Made by a program: the position numbers and the translations under genes. Shown here in pieces: positions 8,807-16,109 of a stretch of 54,799 bases of DNA. The DNA is taken from the NCBI GenBank assembly GCA_027064065.1, contig JAMOQJ010000033.1, positions 1 to 54,799 of the forward strand, given 5' to 3'. The DNA is from Desulfurellales bacterium. Its GTDB lineage: Bacteria; Campylobacterota_A; Desulfurellia; Desulfurellales; Hippeaceae. Under the pieces are notes generated by a model. That model saw nothing but the letters and a program-made list of their open reading frames with translations, had not been told where the DNA came from and ran no database searches. Positions within the stretch are counted from its first letter, which is position 1; each line of letters begins with the position of its first letter.

Positions 8807-9475
8807 ATGGATAGCGTTGCAATAAAAGGTAAAAACTTTTTAGGATTTGAAATAGAGATAAATACCGATAACATAAAAAATCTAAAACAGGAACTTGATG
8901 TAGTGCTATCGTCAAGTGCTCATTTTATGAAAAACTCTATCATAACCCTAAGATTCAAGGAATCAAACAAACAAATAGCAAATGAAGCAATAAAATATAT
9001 TAAAGAAAAAGATATTATACCCAATGCTATAGTGGTTGACAGCAAGGAAGGATTAAATACAGACATACCTGTAATTGAACTTAAAAACATACATCTATTA
9101 TCGGACAAACAAGAACAACAGGCAGCAACATATAAAGGTAATTTAAGAAACGGTCAAGAGATACGAGTTAATGGAGATTTGATTATAACAGGCAACGTAA
9201 ACCCAAATTCTTATATATATGCAACAGGCAATATATTTGTTTTAGGGAAATTATATGGCATACCACATGCCGGGTATGGCGGTGATAATAGCTGTGTTAT
9301 ATTTGCTTTTGACTTAAATCCTCCGCAAATAAGGATTGGAGACTATATAACACGCTCACCAGAAGAAGGTGTAAACCCTAAACAACAAAGCAGTTCTGTT
9401 TTTGAGGTTGCATATATAGAAAGCGGAAGCATAGTTATATCGTCTTACGACGACTGGATTAAATTAAAAAATTAA
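8807..9475 (+). CDS. minC: septum site-determining protein MinC
   Basis: A 222-residue FtsZ-assembly inhibitor that blocks division at the poles. The N-terminal domain (1-100) is alpha/beta. The C-terminal part (about 110-222) is the right-handed beta-helix that binds MinD and FtsZ, seen as LRNGQEIRVNGDLIITGNVN, YATGNIFVLGKLYGIPHAG and ENPPQIRIGDY-like repeats. It is the first gene of minCDE, 11 nt before minD. The ATG lacks a recognisable SD. Confidence 0.95.
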   Translation: MDSVAIKGKNFLGFEIEINTDNIKNLKQELDVVLSSSAHFMKNSIITLRFKESNKQIANEAIKYIKEKDIIPNAIVVDSKEGLNTDIPVIELKNIHLLSDKQEQQAATYKGNLRNGQEIRVNGDLIITGNVNPNSYIYATGNIFVLGKLYGIPHAGYGGDNSCVIFAFDLNPPQIRIGDYITRSPEEGVNPKQQSSSVFEVAYIESGSIVISSYDDWIKLKN

Positions 9476-9486
9476 TGGAGTAAATT

Positions 9487-10284
9487 ATGGCCGGAAAAGT
9501 TTTGACAATTACATCAGGAAAAGGCGGTGTAGGAAAATCCACAACAAGCGCCAACCTTGCTTTGGGATTAGCCCTAAAAGGGAAAAAGGTTGTTGCTATA
9601 GATTTGGATATAGGCTTAAGAAATCTTGATATGATTTTAGGTCTTGAAAACAGAATTGTTTATGATGTTGTAAATATTGTAGAAAAAACATGCAAGCTCA
9701 ATCAGGCATTGATAAAAGACAAAAGAACCGAAAATCTATACTTAATAGCTGCAGCGCAAACAAGAGACAAATCAGCCGTAACCAGCAATCAGATAAAAGA
9801 ACTCACAGAAGAGCTTAAAAAAGACTATGATTTTGTTATATTGGATTCGCCCGCAGGAATAGAAGGCGGCTTTAAAAATGCAATGGAGCCGGCAGATGAA
9901 GTAATTATAGTAACAACGCCTGAGATATCAGCAGTAAGAGATGCAGATAGGGTGATAGGTATTTTAGAAGCAAACGATAAAAAAGAGATGAGTTTAATAA
10001 TAAATAGAATTGACCCGACACTCGTAAAAAAAGGTGATATGATGAGTAAAGACGATGTACTTCAAGTATTAAGCATTCCGCTTATCGGCGTTGTTCCCGA
10101 AGATAAGAATATAGTTAGTTATACAAACTTAGGAGAGCCTTCCATACTACACAAAGATTCAAAATCAGGACAAGCTTACAAAAATATTGTCCAAAGACTC
10201 TTGGGAAAAGATGTTGAGTTTATGGAAATTACTGAAGAAAAGAAGGGTTTTCTGAAAAATATAGTTAGTCTGTTTAAGGATTGA
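9487..10284 (+). CDS. minD: septum site-determining ATPase MinD
   Basis: A 265-residue ParA/MinD-family ATPase that recruits MinC to the membrane. The deviant Walker [12 protein letters not shown] is at residues 9-19, the switch I region [14 protein letters not shown] follows, and switch II is [13 protein letters not shown]. The C-terminus [14 protein letters not shown] is the amphipathic membrane-targeting helix. It follows minC by 11 nt with a GGAG site and is followed at once by minE. All functional motifs are intact. Confidence 0.97.
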   Translation: MAGKVLTITSGKGGVGKSTTSANLALGLALKGKKVVAIDLDIGLRNLDMILGLENRIVYDVVNIVEKTCKLNQALIKDKRTENLYLIAAAQTRDKSAVTSNQIKELTEELKKDYDFVILDSPAGIEGGFKNAMEPADEVIIVTTPEISAVRDADRVIGILEANDKKEMSLIINRIDPTLVKKGDMMSKDDVLQVLSIPLIGVVPEDKNIVSYTNLGEPSILHKDSKSGQAYKNIVQRLLGKDVEFMEITEEKKGFLKNIVSLFKD

Positions 10285-10289
10285 TAGTG

Positions 10290-10529
10290 ATGTTTTTTGA
10301 ATTTTTTAAAAAGAATAAAAATACAAGCGCTCAAAAGGCAAAAGAAAGATTAAGAATTATACTGGCTCACGAAAGAGCTGAAAATAAAGCTCCGTTTCTG
10401 GACGATTTGAGAAAAGATATTATAGAAGTTATAGCAAAATACATAGATATAGACCCAAAATCCATAAACATCAATCTACAAAAAGACCAATCGATGGAAG
10501 TGTTGGAAATAAATATTCCGATTAAGTAA
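10290..10529 (+). CDS. minE: cell division topological specificity factor MinE
   Basis: About 79 residues. The N-terminal MFFEFFKKNK is the membrane-binding segment, followed by the MinD-contact helix KAKERLRIILAHERAE. The C-terminal dimerisation domain is DIIEVIAKYIDIDP. It stimulates MinD ATP hydrolysis and so drives oscillation or gradient formation. The ATG at 10290 gives the canonical N-terminus; GTG and TTG codons just upstream are less likely. The 3' end overlaps the convergent EamA gene by 8 nt, leaving no room for a terminator between them. Confidence 0.95.
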   Translation: MFFEFFKKNKNTSAQKAKERLRIILAHERAENKAPFLDDLRKDIIEVIAKYIDIDPKSININLQKDQSMEVLEINIPIK

Positions 10530-11421
10530 TCTCGCTTTTTTTGTTATTATGAAGAGTGGCTAAGCTTTGAAGAGCTATCCCAGAAATAATAAAAATCAAA
10601 GCTAAAAACGAATATGTATGTATATCCTCTTTCAATAAGATATAGATAAACAATAAAGAAACAAAGGGTGTTAAATAAACTGAATTGGAAACGATATGTA
10701 TATTGCCATTTTTTAATGCAAAAAACCAAAATACATACGATATACCGTTTGCCAAAATACCGTTTACAAATAGCCAAAATAGTATGTTAAAGTTTATTAC
10801 ATTAACATTCATATAACCGATAAAAAACAAGGATAAAACTGAAGAAGAAGCAAAATAGATAAAAACGGCTATCGATTCGTCATATTTAGCATTTCTGCCT
10901 AACACAGAAAATAGAGCAAAGCTCAACGCTGCCAAAAAGGCTAAAACATCTCCTTTAATGTTTGAAAAATCCAGAGAAAACAGGCTACCCTTTGTAGCTA
11001 TAATAACTACACCTAAAAAACTAATAAGAATGGATATAGCCTTCATCAAGGTTAACGGTTCTTTAAAGATAAAAAGAGCAAGTAATACTATTAAGATAGG
11101 CCACAAATAGTTTATTATGAAAACTTCTTGGGCGCTTGCTATGCTGAATGCGCCATACAAAAATACGTAATATAAAAAAGAACCCAAGAAACCCAAAAAA
11201 AACATATAGAAATAATCTTTAACAGAATATAGCTTAAAAATATGAAATTTTTTACTGTATGCTATATATGCCAACATGGTAACTGACGATATAATGTTTG
11301 AGAAAAACATCATAGAAATATTATTCATACCTATAAGCACTTTTTTTGAGCACACAGGTATTAACGCCCAAAATAATATGCATAAAACTACATAAAGATA
11401 AACTTTAGCGTTTATTTTCAT
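10522..11421 (-). CDS. EamA/DMT-family transporter
   Basis: About 299 residues with ten predicted membrane helices in two EamA repeats (about 10-140 and 155-290). Seen are LCILFWALIPVCSKK and FLAALSFALFSVLGRN at the starts of the repeats. It probably exports amino acids or other small metabolites; the substrate is unknown. The ATG at 11421 overlaps the end of the Trm112-like gene by 17 nt. No clear SD is present, so translation is probably coupled. A longer frame to 11463 has no membrane-protein character at its start. Confidence 0.88.
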   Translation of the reverse strand: MKINAKVYLYVVLCILFWALIPVCSKKVLIGMNNISMMFFSNIISSVTMLAYIAYSKKFHIFKLYSVKDYFYMFFLGFLGSFLYYVFLYGAFSIASAQEVFIINYLWPILIVLLALFIFKEPLTLMKAISILISFLGVVIIATKGSLFSLDFSNIKGDVLAFLAALSFALFSVLGRNAKYDESIAVFIYFASSSVLSLFFIGYMNVNVINFNILFWLFVNGILANGISYVFWFFALKNGNIHIVSNSVYLTPFVSLLFIYILLKEDIHTYSFLALIFIISGIALQSLATLHNNKKSEIT

Positions 11422-11587
11422 TAAGGCTGACCGCTTTATCCGCAAGCAAAATCGGTATATCATCTTCTATAGGATATTTCACTTTGCATTTATCACAAAT
11501 CAAAAAATCCCCGCTCTCATCAAGCTTTAAATTGCTCTTACATACTGGACAGCATATTATTTCAAGTAGTTCATTCTTTATTGTCAT
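11405..11587 (-). CDS. Trm112/YcaR-family small protein
   Basis: A 60-residue protein with two CxxC pairs, CCPVCKSNLK and ICDKCKVKYPIEDDIPILL. This is the full signature of the bacterial Trm112-like family, homologous to the eukaryotic activator of methyltransferases. The bacterial role is not settled. It overlaps the DUF2726 gene by 17 nt, with an AAAGGAGG site inside that gene, and overlaps the EamA gene at its other end. Confidence 0.9.
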   Translation of the reverse strand: MTIKNELLEIICCPVCKSNLKLDESGDFLICDKCKVKYPIEDDIPILLADKAVSLNENKR

Positions 11588-12080
11588 TATTACATACCTC
11601 CTTTAGTTTACTATCTATAATATCAATAATCTTCCGTTCATCAAAAACAATATCCGAATCAATCTTTATAAGCTCTATATCTGCATTATTGAGTGCAGGC
11701 TCTATAATATCCAAAGAAAGAACTTTTGACCTATTATCTTTATTCATTATAAATATTGCAACAACAGGTTTTAGCCCTATCTTATCTACGATTAAGAAAT
11801 CGACAAATTTACCGCTGATTCTAAGATAGGCATTTCTGTTATCCTTTGGTGACCATAAAAAATCAGTAAGACGCATCTTGGGAAAAACCTTCAATCGTAA
11901 TTTTTTATGATTAATGTAATGACACAGTGTTTCATATACAGACCTTTCAGTTTTTGATAATAGAAAATCCTTGGATTTATACGAAAAATCATCCCCTTCC
12001 ACTTTATACTGCTTGTTTTTTATAAAAAAATAATAAACCACAACGAGAATTACTAAAGATACAATAACCACAAGCCACAT
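11571..12080 (-). CDS. DUF2726 family membrane-anchored protein
   Basis: 169 residues: an N-terminal membrane helix (1-20) followed by a domain beginning LLSKTERSVYETL and continuing to KFVDFLIVDKIGLKPVVAIFI. This matches the DUF2726 pattern of a nuclease-like alpha/beta fold whose function is unknown. The restriction-endonuclease-like catalytic set is degenerate here: the usual IELDD-type stretch reads IFIMNKD. The start at 12080 follows AAGGAGTG. It is the first gene of the leftward DUF2726-Trm112-EamA operon. Confidence 0.75.
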   Translation of the reverse strand: MWLVVIVSLVILVVVYYFFIKNKQYKVEGDDFSYKSKDFLLSKTERSVYETLCHYINHKKLRLKVFPKMRLTDFLWSPKDNRNAYLRISGKFVDFLIVDKIGLKPVVAIFIMNKDNRSKVLSLDIIEPALNNADIELIKIDSDIVFDERKIIDIIDSKLKEVCNNDNKE

Positions 12081-12143
12081 AACAACACTCCTTATCTTTA
12101 AGAATAAACAATTTTACAAATATTATCCACAATAAACTTATAC

Positions 12144-12170
12144 TTGACTTTTTATATTTAGATATAAACT
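12144..12170 (+). promoter_or_regulatory. candidate promoter of the ferredoxin gene
   Basis: TTGACT at 12144-12149 is followed by AT-rich sequence with a possible -10 TAAACT at 12165-12170. The 15-nt spacing is short, and other -10 choices exist. The ferredoxin RBS follows at once. Confidence 0.4.
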
Positions 12171-12188
12171 ATAGCAAGGAGGTGAAAT

Positions 12189-12569
12189 ATGGCTGTAGTC
12201 GTTGATGAAAAAAAATGCACAGGATGCGGTATATGCGAAGATGTATGCCCGAAAGATGCCATACACGTTATAAATTCAATAGCTGTAGTTAATGATAATT
12301 GCATAGATTGTTCTATATGCGTAAAAAGATGTCCGGAAAATGCAATATCAAAGCCGTCCCAATCTTTACAAAAAGGAGGTGCTACTATGGACAATACACA
12401 AAGAGGTAGGGGCAGAGGCGAAGGAAGAGGTATGGGAAGAAGAGTTGGAATGGGTAGTGGCGGATATTGTGTATGTCCAAATTGTGGCGAAAAAATCCCA
12501 CATCAGCGAGGTATTCCATGTCAAAGCGTCCAATGTCCAAAATGTGGCTCAAATATGATGAGAAGGTGA
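12189..12569 (+). CDS. 2[4Fe-4S] ferredoxin fused to a Gly/Arg linker and zinc-ribbon-like domain
   Basis: 126 residues. The N-terminal half has two CxxCxxCxxxCP cluster motifs (CTGCGICEDVCP, CIDCSICVKRCP), a classical low-potential electron carrier. After residue 66 there is a Gly/Arg-rich linker and a CxxC...C...CxxC module (CVCPNCGEKIP, CQSVQCPKCG) like those found with NifX/NifB-associated small proteins in anaerobes. The start follows the strong AAGGAGGTG. A second, equally strong SD with an in-frame ATG sits at codon 67, so the C-terminal module may also be made alone. Electron-transfer partners are unknown. Confidence 0.85.
   Translation: MAVVVDEKKCTGCGICEDVCPKDAIHVINSIAVVNDNCIDCSICVKRCPENAISKPSQSLQKGGATMDNTQRGRGRGEGRGMGRRVGMGSGGYCVCPNCGEKIPHQRGIPCQSVQCPKCGSNMMRR
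12371..12389 (+). promoter_or_regulatory. internal ribosome-binding site and start in the ferredoxin gene
   Basis: AAAAGGAGGT (12371-12380) lies six nucleotides before ATG at 12387, in frame with the ferredoxin gene. Translation there would give a 60-residue protein starting MDNTQRGRG and containing only the Gly/Arg linker and four-cysteine module. Confidence 0.6.
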
Positions 12570-12572
12570 AAC

Positions 12573-12600
12573 TTGACTTTAATAAACTAAAGACTATTAT
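12573..12600 (+). promoter_or_regulatory. promoter of ssrA
   Basis: TTGACT (12573-12578), 16 nt, TATTAT (12595-12600). The predicted start near 12607 leaves a 13-nt leader before the tmRNA 5' end at 12620, which RNase P would remove. Confidence 0.7.
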
Positions 12601-12607
12601 TTAGTTT
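12584..12607. repeat. inverted repeat over the ssrA -10 region
   Basis: AAACTAAA (12584-12591) and TTTAGTTT (12600-12607) form a perfect 8-bp inverted repeat with an 8-nt loop. It spans the -10 and start of the ssrA promoter, just after the ferredoxin stop. It may be a weak terminator or an operator. Confidence 0.4.
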
Positions 12608-12619
12608 GCTCGCCTATTC

Positions 12620-12985
12620 GGGGACGTATTTTGGGTTCGACAGGGTGTTTTAGTATCCAAAGGTCATGCCGAGCTCCTGTTGTCTCGTAAAACCAACAGG
12701 GAAAAAGAAACGCAGATAACGAATACGCTTTAGCTGCTTAGTTACAAGCGGCTGGTTCTACTAAAAGCTTTGCCGTTTTGGCTTTAGTAGGGCTTTATAC
12801 TTAAAAGCGGCGTGCAATTTGAATTTGCCGATTGGTTCGAATTGCACTACTTTCAATCGGCGTGTCGTTTGAAGGGTTTGCTCCTTTTGACACAAACGGC
12901 ACTATATCAAAAGGAGATAAGCATGTACAAACCTTTGGGTATGACGCACTTCTGGACGCGGGTTCAACTCCCGCCGTCTCCACCA
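12620..12985 (+). ncRNA. ssrA: tmRNA (ssrA)
   Basis: 366 nt. The 5' end GGGGACGTATTTTGGGTTCGAC and 3' end with GGTTCAACTCCCGCC and CGTCTCC-A-CCA form the tRNA-like domain; the acceptor stem GGGGACG/CGTCTCC has 7 pairs with one G-U. The tag reading frame, 12709-12741, reads N-A-D-N-E-Y-A-L-A-A then TAG, ending in the usual ALAA degron. I assign AAC as the resume codon by inference. Downstream pseudoknot-like repeats (GCAATTTGAATTTGCC, CGTGTCGTTTG) fill the rest. It rescues ribosomes stalled on messages without a stop codon. Confidence 0.96.
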
Positions 12986-13036
12986 AGTTTTAGATTATTC
13001 TTTTAAGGATTTACATATTTTTGGACATTGAGGTTT

Positions 13037-15232
13037 TTATTTCTTCTTAAAAAACCAAAACCATTTTTTTCTTGAATCCTTCAATCCTATAAAGTCAAGA
13101 AATTTTTGTTTTCTTAAGGCAATAACCGTCTCTCCACTACTCTTTAGAACATCCGGAGGCAGTTTATTCTTCAAGATATCCGCCTTTCTTTTATATCCTG
13201 TATCCATTGCTATAATATTTAAATCTATTAAGTATACATCTTCATTATCAATCCTATCACTTTTAAAAAGCTCTTTATGATATACAAATATATTTTTCCA
13301 TTCTATACTGCTTGTCCTGTAAAAATCACCAATAAACTTATCGCTTATGCACGATGTATCAACTTTTGCACCTTCAAAAAGGTTTCTCAAAACCTTCCTT
13401 CCGTAATACAACGGGTCGTTAATAGTAAAAAAGGTCTCACTGTCTTCTTTAATAATTGAGAGCATCTCTTTCAAGAAATACCTAAATACAGTATCATCTA
13501 TCTCACCAACCTCTTCATTTAAATACCTATCAGCTTCTTTCTTTTCGTCGCTATAACTCATTAAAAAAGGGTCTGTAAAATTTATATAATATAGTCTTCT
13601 AACAATTTCAGCTCTTGGGCTAAATTCCTTATTTGTCGTTCCTATAAAGCAAGGATGTGGGTCTGTTAATTTGTTTGTTGCGCTTTTTATAAGCATCTGT
13701 CCTGCGTTAGAATCGAACAGCTTTTGTTCAACTTCATCAACAAGAAGCGGAAATATGTTTTCCGTCTCAAGCATATCTGCTATAACTTTTTGGCCTCTTA
13801 CATCTATCTCTTGGTAGTTATAAACATCATAATTATTTCCAAGAAGCTTATTGATAAAAAACAATAATTTCGATTTGCCAGTATTTGCTTGGCCGCCTAT
13901 TATCATCATAAGAGGAATTTCGGCAAGCTTTTCTTTGCCATGCAATTCAGCCGTTTTTCTTCTCATAAGCCATATAAATACGGACATCAAGGAAAATAAT
14001 ATAGCTTCAGTAACCTTTCTTTCATTTTCTTCTTCCTTATTTACCGTAAAAAGAGAATAGCTTTTAATAAATGCCCTTAATCTTTTTACCTGCTCAAACA
14101 GTTTATCGTTTTGTTGGTATAAAAATGGCATAAACTTACTACCATCATATTCCAATATATTATAGTTTTTAAATGTAAAAAATCTTCTTTTTTTAATATA
14201 GTCTTCACTCTTTTCAGAGGTTTTTACAACAGAAACCTTTATTGCTTCAGAAATCTTTTTCACTTCCGATTTTGGCTTAAATACCAATCTTTTATTTTTA
14301 CTCTTGGTAACCTTGGCAAGCAGCTCGTTTGTTGTTTTAATATTTTCTTCAATTTCGTAAATTTGCTCAATCTCATTTTCTACCCTATTAATAATATTCA
14401 AAGGTTCGGCAACTTTATTACCAATTTCCAAACATTTTTCATAAGCTATATCTTGTTTATCTTTAAATGATAGAATAATACCCGTATCAAGCCTTGCATT
14501 CGATACATTATCTGCAACTATAACGCTATTGGATATATTATTAGCATCTACTCTTTCTGCTTTTACGATACTCTCTTTAATATTTTTAGCAACAACCTCA
14601 TTTGATTTAATAGAGCTATTATCAATCTCTTCTGATATAAGTTGAGAACTATTTATAAAAGAATCACGAATCTTCTTTACGACTGTTGGCGTCAAAACAT
14701 CCTTTGATTTTTTCATTAAAATATCTATTCGTTCTTCATATAAAGATATATATGGCTCATTATCAAAAACAAGCAATTCTTCATATTGGTTAGACTCAAA
14801 TGCAGAAGATGTAAAATTAGCAGAACCTACTGCAACCCTTTTTCTATTTTCCCCTTTTGCAAAGTAGATTTTAGAGTGGAGCCTATAATCTTCTGCAATG
14901 TATCTAAATTCTATATCTCGGTTAATAATTTTTTTTGCTATCTGAATATCTTTAATTTCTTTAAGAAGTTTTTCTAAATCTTTAACATTTAACGATAAAA
15001 ATTTAGATATATTATCTTCTTCGCCCAAAATTAGCGTTACGCTTTCAAAATCCTTTATGTTTTCGAAAAAGAATTTATACGATGATACATAACTTACAAT
15101 ATATATTTGTTTATAAATTTCTGGAGGAAATATAGATAAAAACTTTACATCTTGCTGCAATTCTCCATTTAAAATTACATTTAAATACTTTTTTACTCCA
15201 CCTTTTTCAAAATCGTCAAATAAACCTACCAA
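13037..15232 (-). CDS. HKD phospholipase-D-like nuclease fused through a repeat linker to a P-loop ATPase
   Basis: 731 residues, not recognised as a named family. Residues 1-180 form a PLD-like domain with HSKIYF (119-124) and GSANFTSSAF (136-145), the HxK...GSxN active-site pair of HKD nucleases. One copy implies a dimeric active site. Residues 203-247 hold three 15-residue repeats (consensus I..S.I.A..V.A.N) suggesting a small beta-solenoid. Residues 265-310 look coiled-coil. Residues 440-550 form an ATPase: Walker A GGQANTGKSK (446-455), Walker B LLVDEVEQ (496-503), sensor GTTN (531-534) and candidate arginine fingers RR (545-546), resembling SF3/AAA+ helicases. The start is TTG at 15232 behind AGAGG; no ATG occurs in frame for 170 codons. 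It could be a defence or DNA-processing effector; no mate gene is adjacent. Confidence 0.75.
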   Translation of the reverse strand: MVGLFDDFEKGGVKKYLNVILNGELQQDVKFLSIFPPEIYKQIYIVSYVSSYKFFFENIKDFESVTLILGEEDNISKFLSLNVKDLEKLLKEIKDIQIAKKIINRDIEFRYIAEDYRLHSKIYFAKGENRKRVAVGSANFTSSAFESNQYEELLVFDNEPYISLYEERIDILMKKSKDVLTPTVVKKIRDSFINSSQLISEEIDNSSIKSNEVVAKNIKESIVKAERVDANNISNSVIVADNVSNARLDTGIILSFKDKQDIAYEKCLEIGNKVAEPLNIINRVENEIEQIYEIEENIKTTNELLAKVTKSKNKRLVFKPKSEVKKISEAIKVSVVKTSEKSEDYIKKRRFFTFKNYNILEYDGSKFMPFLYQQNDKLFEQVKRLRAFIKSYSLFTVNKEEENERKVTEAILFSLMSVFIWLMRRKTAELHGKEKLAEIPLMMIIGGQANTGKSKLLFFINKLLGNNYDVYNYQEIDVRGQKVIADMLETENIFPLLVDEVEQKLFDSNAGQMLIKSATNKLTDPHPCFIGTTNKEFSPRAEIVRRLYYINFTDPFLMSYSDEKKEADRYLNEEVGEIDDTVFRYFLKEMLSIIKEDSETFFTINDPLYYGRKVLRNLFEGAKVDTSCISDKFIGDFYRTSSIEWKNIFVYHKELFKSDRIDNEDVYLIDLNIIAMDTGYKRKADILKNKLPPDVLKSSGETVIALRKQKFLDFIGLKDSRKKWFWFFKKK

Positions 15233-15271
15233 AAGCGCAACCTCTTCCGTACAGATTAAATATTATTGTAT

Positions 15272-15300
15272 TTTATAGCAAGATTGACAATAAAAGGCAA
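15272..15300 (-). promoter_or_regulatory. promoter of the PLD-ATPase gene
   Basis: On the minus strand TTGCCT (15295-15300), 17 nt, TATAAA (15272-15277). It overlaps and interleaves with the thioredoxin promoter on the opposite strand: its -35 lies in the spacer of that promoter, and the thioredoxin -35 lies in this spacer. Confidence 0.6.
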
Positions 15301-15312
15301 ATACTGTATAAA
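15284..15312 (+). promoter_or_regulatory. promoter of thioredoxin gene
   Basis: TTGACA (15284-15289), 17 nt, TATAAA (15307-15312): near-consensus sigma70 type. Predicted start is near 15319, giving a leader of about 28 nt with AAAGGAG. Confidence 0.8.
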
Positions 15313-15346
15313 CTAACGGATTAATTTTTGTTAAAGGAGTTTGTTG

Positions 15347-15703
15347 ATGGCTGAACATTTGACTAAGGAAACTTTTTTGGAAAAGGTTTTTAATTATGAG
15401 CAAAACCAAGACTGGAAGTATAATGGAGAACTTCCTTGCGTAATAGACTTTTACGCCGATTGGTGCGGTCCTTGCAAAATGGTTGCACCAATTATCGAAG
15501 AGTTATCCAAAGAGTATGAAGGCAAAGTGCTTTTCTATAAAATCAATACAGACGAAGAGCAAGAGCTTGCCGCACTATTCGGTATTCAAAGCATACCGTC
15601 TTTACTATTTGTTCCAAAAGAAGGACAGCCTCAGATGGCTGTAGGAGCGCTTCCTAAAGATTCAATGAAACAGGCTATAAAAGAGGTCTTAGGAGTAGAA
15701 TAA
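15347..15703 (+). CDS. trxA: thioredoxin
   Basis: 118 residues with the active site WCGPCK in FYADWCGPCKMVAPII and the cis-Pro segment SIPSLLF. It reduces protein disulfides, supplied by thioredoxin reductase not seen here. There is a slightly extended N-terminus before the first strand (about 30 residues, with NYEQNQDWKYNGELP), as in several anaerobe thioredoxins. ATG 15347 lies at the right distance from AAAGGAG; TTG codons two positions upstream are ignored. It is monocistronic with its own promoter and a strong terminator. Confidence 0.95.
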   Translation: MAEHLTKETFLEKVFNYEQNQDWKYNGELPCVIDFYADWCGPCKMVAPIIEELSKEYEGKVLFYKINTDEEQELAALFGIQSIPSLLFVPKEGQPQMAVGALPKDSMKQAIKEVLGVE

Positions 15704-15706
15704 CAA

Positions 15707-15740
15707 AAAGAGCGTTTTTTTAAAGCGCTCTTTCTTTTTT
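15707..15740 (+). terminator. intrinsic terminator after thioredoxin
   Basis: AAAGAGCG (15707-15714) pairs with CGCTCTTT (15726-15733), followed by a T-rich tail to 15740. Confidence 0.85.
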
Positions 15741-15807
15741 ATCATACTAATCAATACACAAATACATCCGATTATGATATAGAGAATTTTAATAAGGAGT
15801 TGATTCT

Positions 15808-16050
15808 ATGGTTGATATTATAATCGGACATTCTCATAGAATAAATAAACTCGACTCAAACAACCATATTTTAAAAAATAAGGTCTTCAAAGGAAGAATA
15901 GTAGGCATTAGAAAAGCACGCAAGAAACACGGGCAAAACAATAAAAGAGATATAGACGGCAAAAATGCAAAAGCGTTTATTATTGTTGTGGATTATGATG
16001 AAGAATTAGCTCATCTTGTAAACAAACGTGTAGAAATAAGAATTCTTTAA
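15808..16050 (+). CDS. small basic protein, unknown
   Basis: 80 residues, starting at an ATG behind AAGGAG. It has no membrane segment and no cysteines. The middle part is strongly basic (FKGRIVGIRKARKKHGQNNKRD), followed by a hydrophobic strand pattern (AFIIVVDYDEELAHLVNKRVEIRIL) that suggests a small beta-rich fold, perhaps RNA-binding. I do not recognise a family. It is monocistronic and flanked by two clear terminators. Good SD and codon use support a real gene. Confidence 0.65.
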   Translation: MVDIIIGHSHRINKLDSNNHILKNKVFKGRIVGIRKARKKHGQNNKRDIDGKNAKAFIIVVDYDEELAHLVNKRVEIRIL

Positions 16051-16055
16051 AATAA

Positions 16056-16089
16056 AAAAGGCGAAAACTCTAACGAATTTTCGCCTTTT
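16056..16089. terminator. bidirectional terminator
   Basis: A perfect 12-bp stem, AAAAGGCGAAAA (16056-16067) with TTTTCGCCTTTT (16078-16089), and a 10-nt loop. T-runs on both strands serve the 80-residue gene and the convergent RRM gene. Confidence 0.85.
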
Positions 16090-16109
16090 GATTGTTTTTT
16101 AGTTTAACT

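Noticed and set aside
12123-12131. Perfect DnaA box TTATCCACA upstream of the ferredoxin gene as a sign of a replication origin
   Set aside because: It is isolated. The same 9-mer also occurs inside the nusB and helicase coding regions, so in this AT-rich sequence it is expected by chance; no cluster or dnaA/dnaN context is present.
12812-13006. Open frames on both strands inside the tmRNA (also 12801-12986 minus)
   Set aside because: They lie within the structured tmRNA and have no RBS; the RNA gene explains the sequence.
12620-15340. Genomic island integrated at the 3' end of ssrA, carrying the PLD-ATPase gene
   Set aside because: No integrase and no repeat of the tmRNA 3' end is visible beyond 15232. 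The gene is followed by ordinary thioredoxin.
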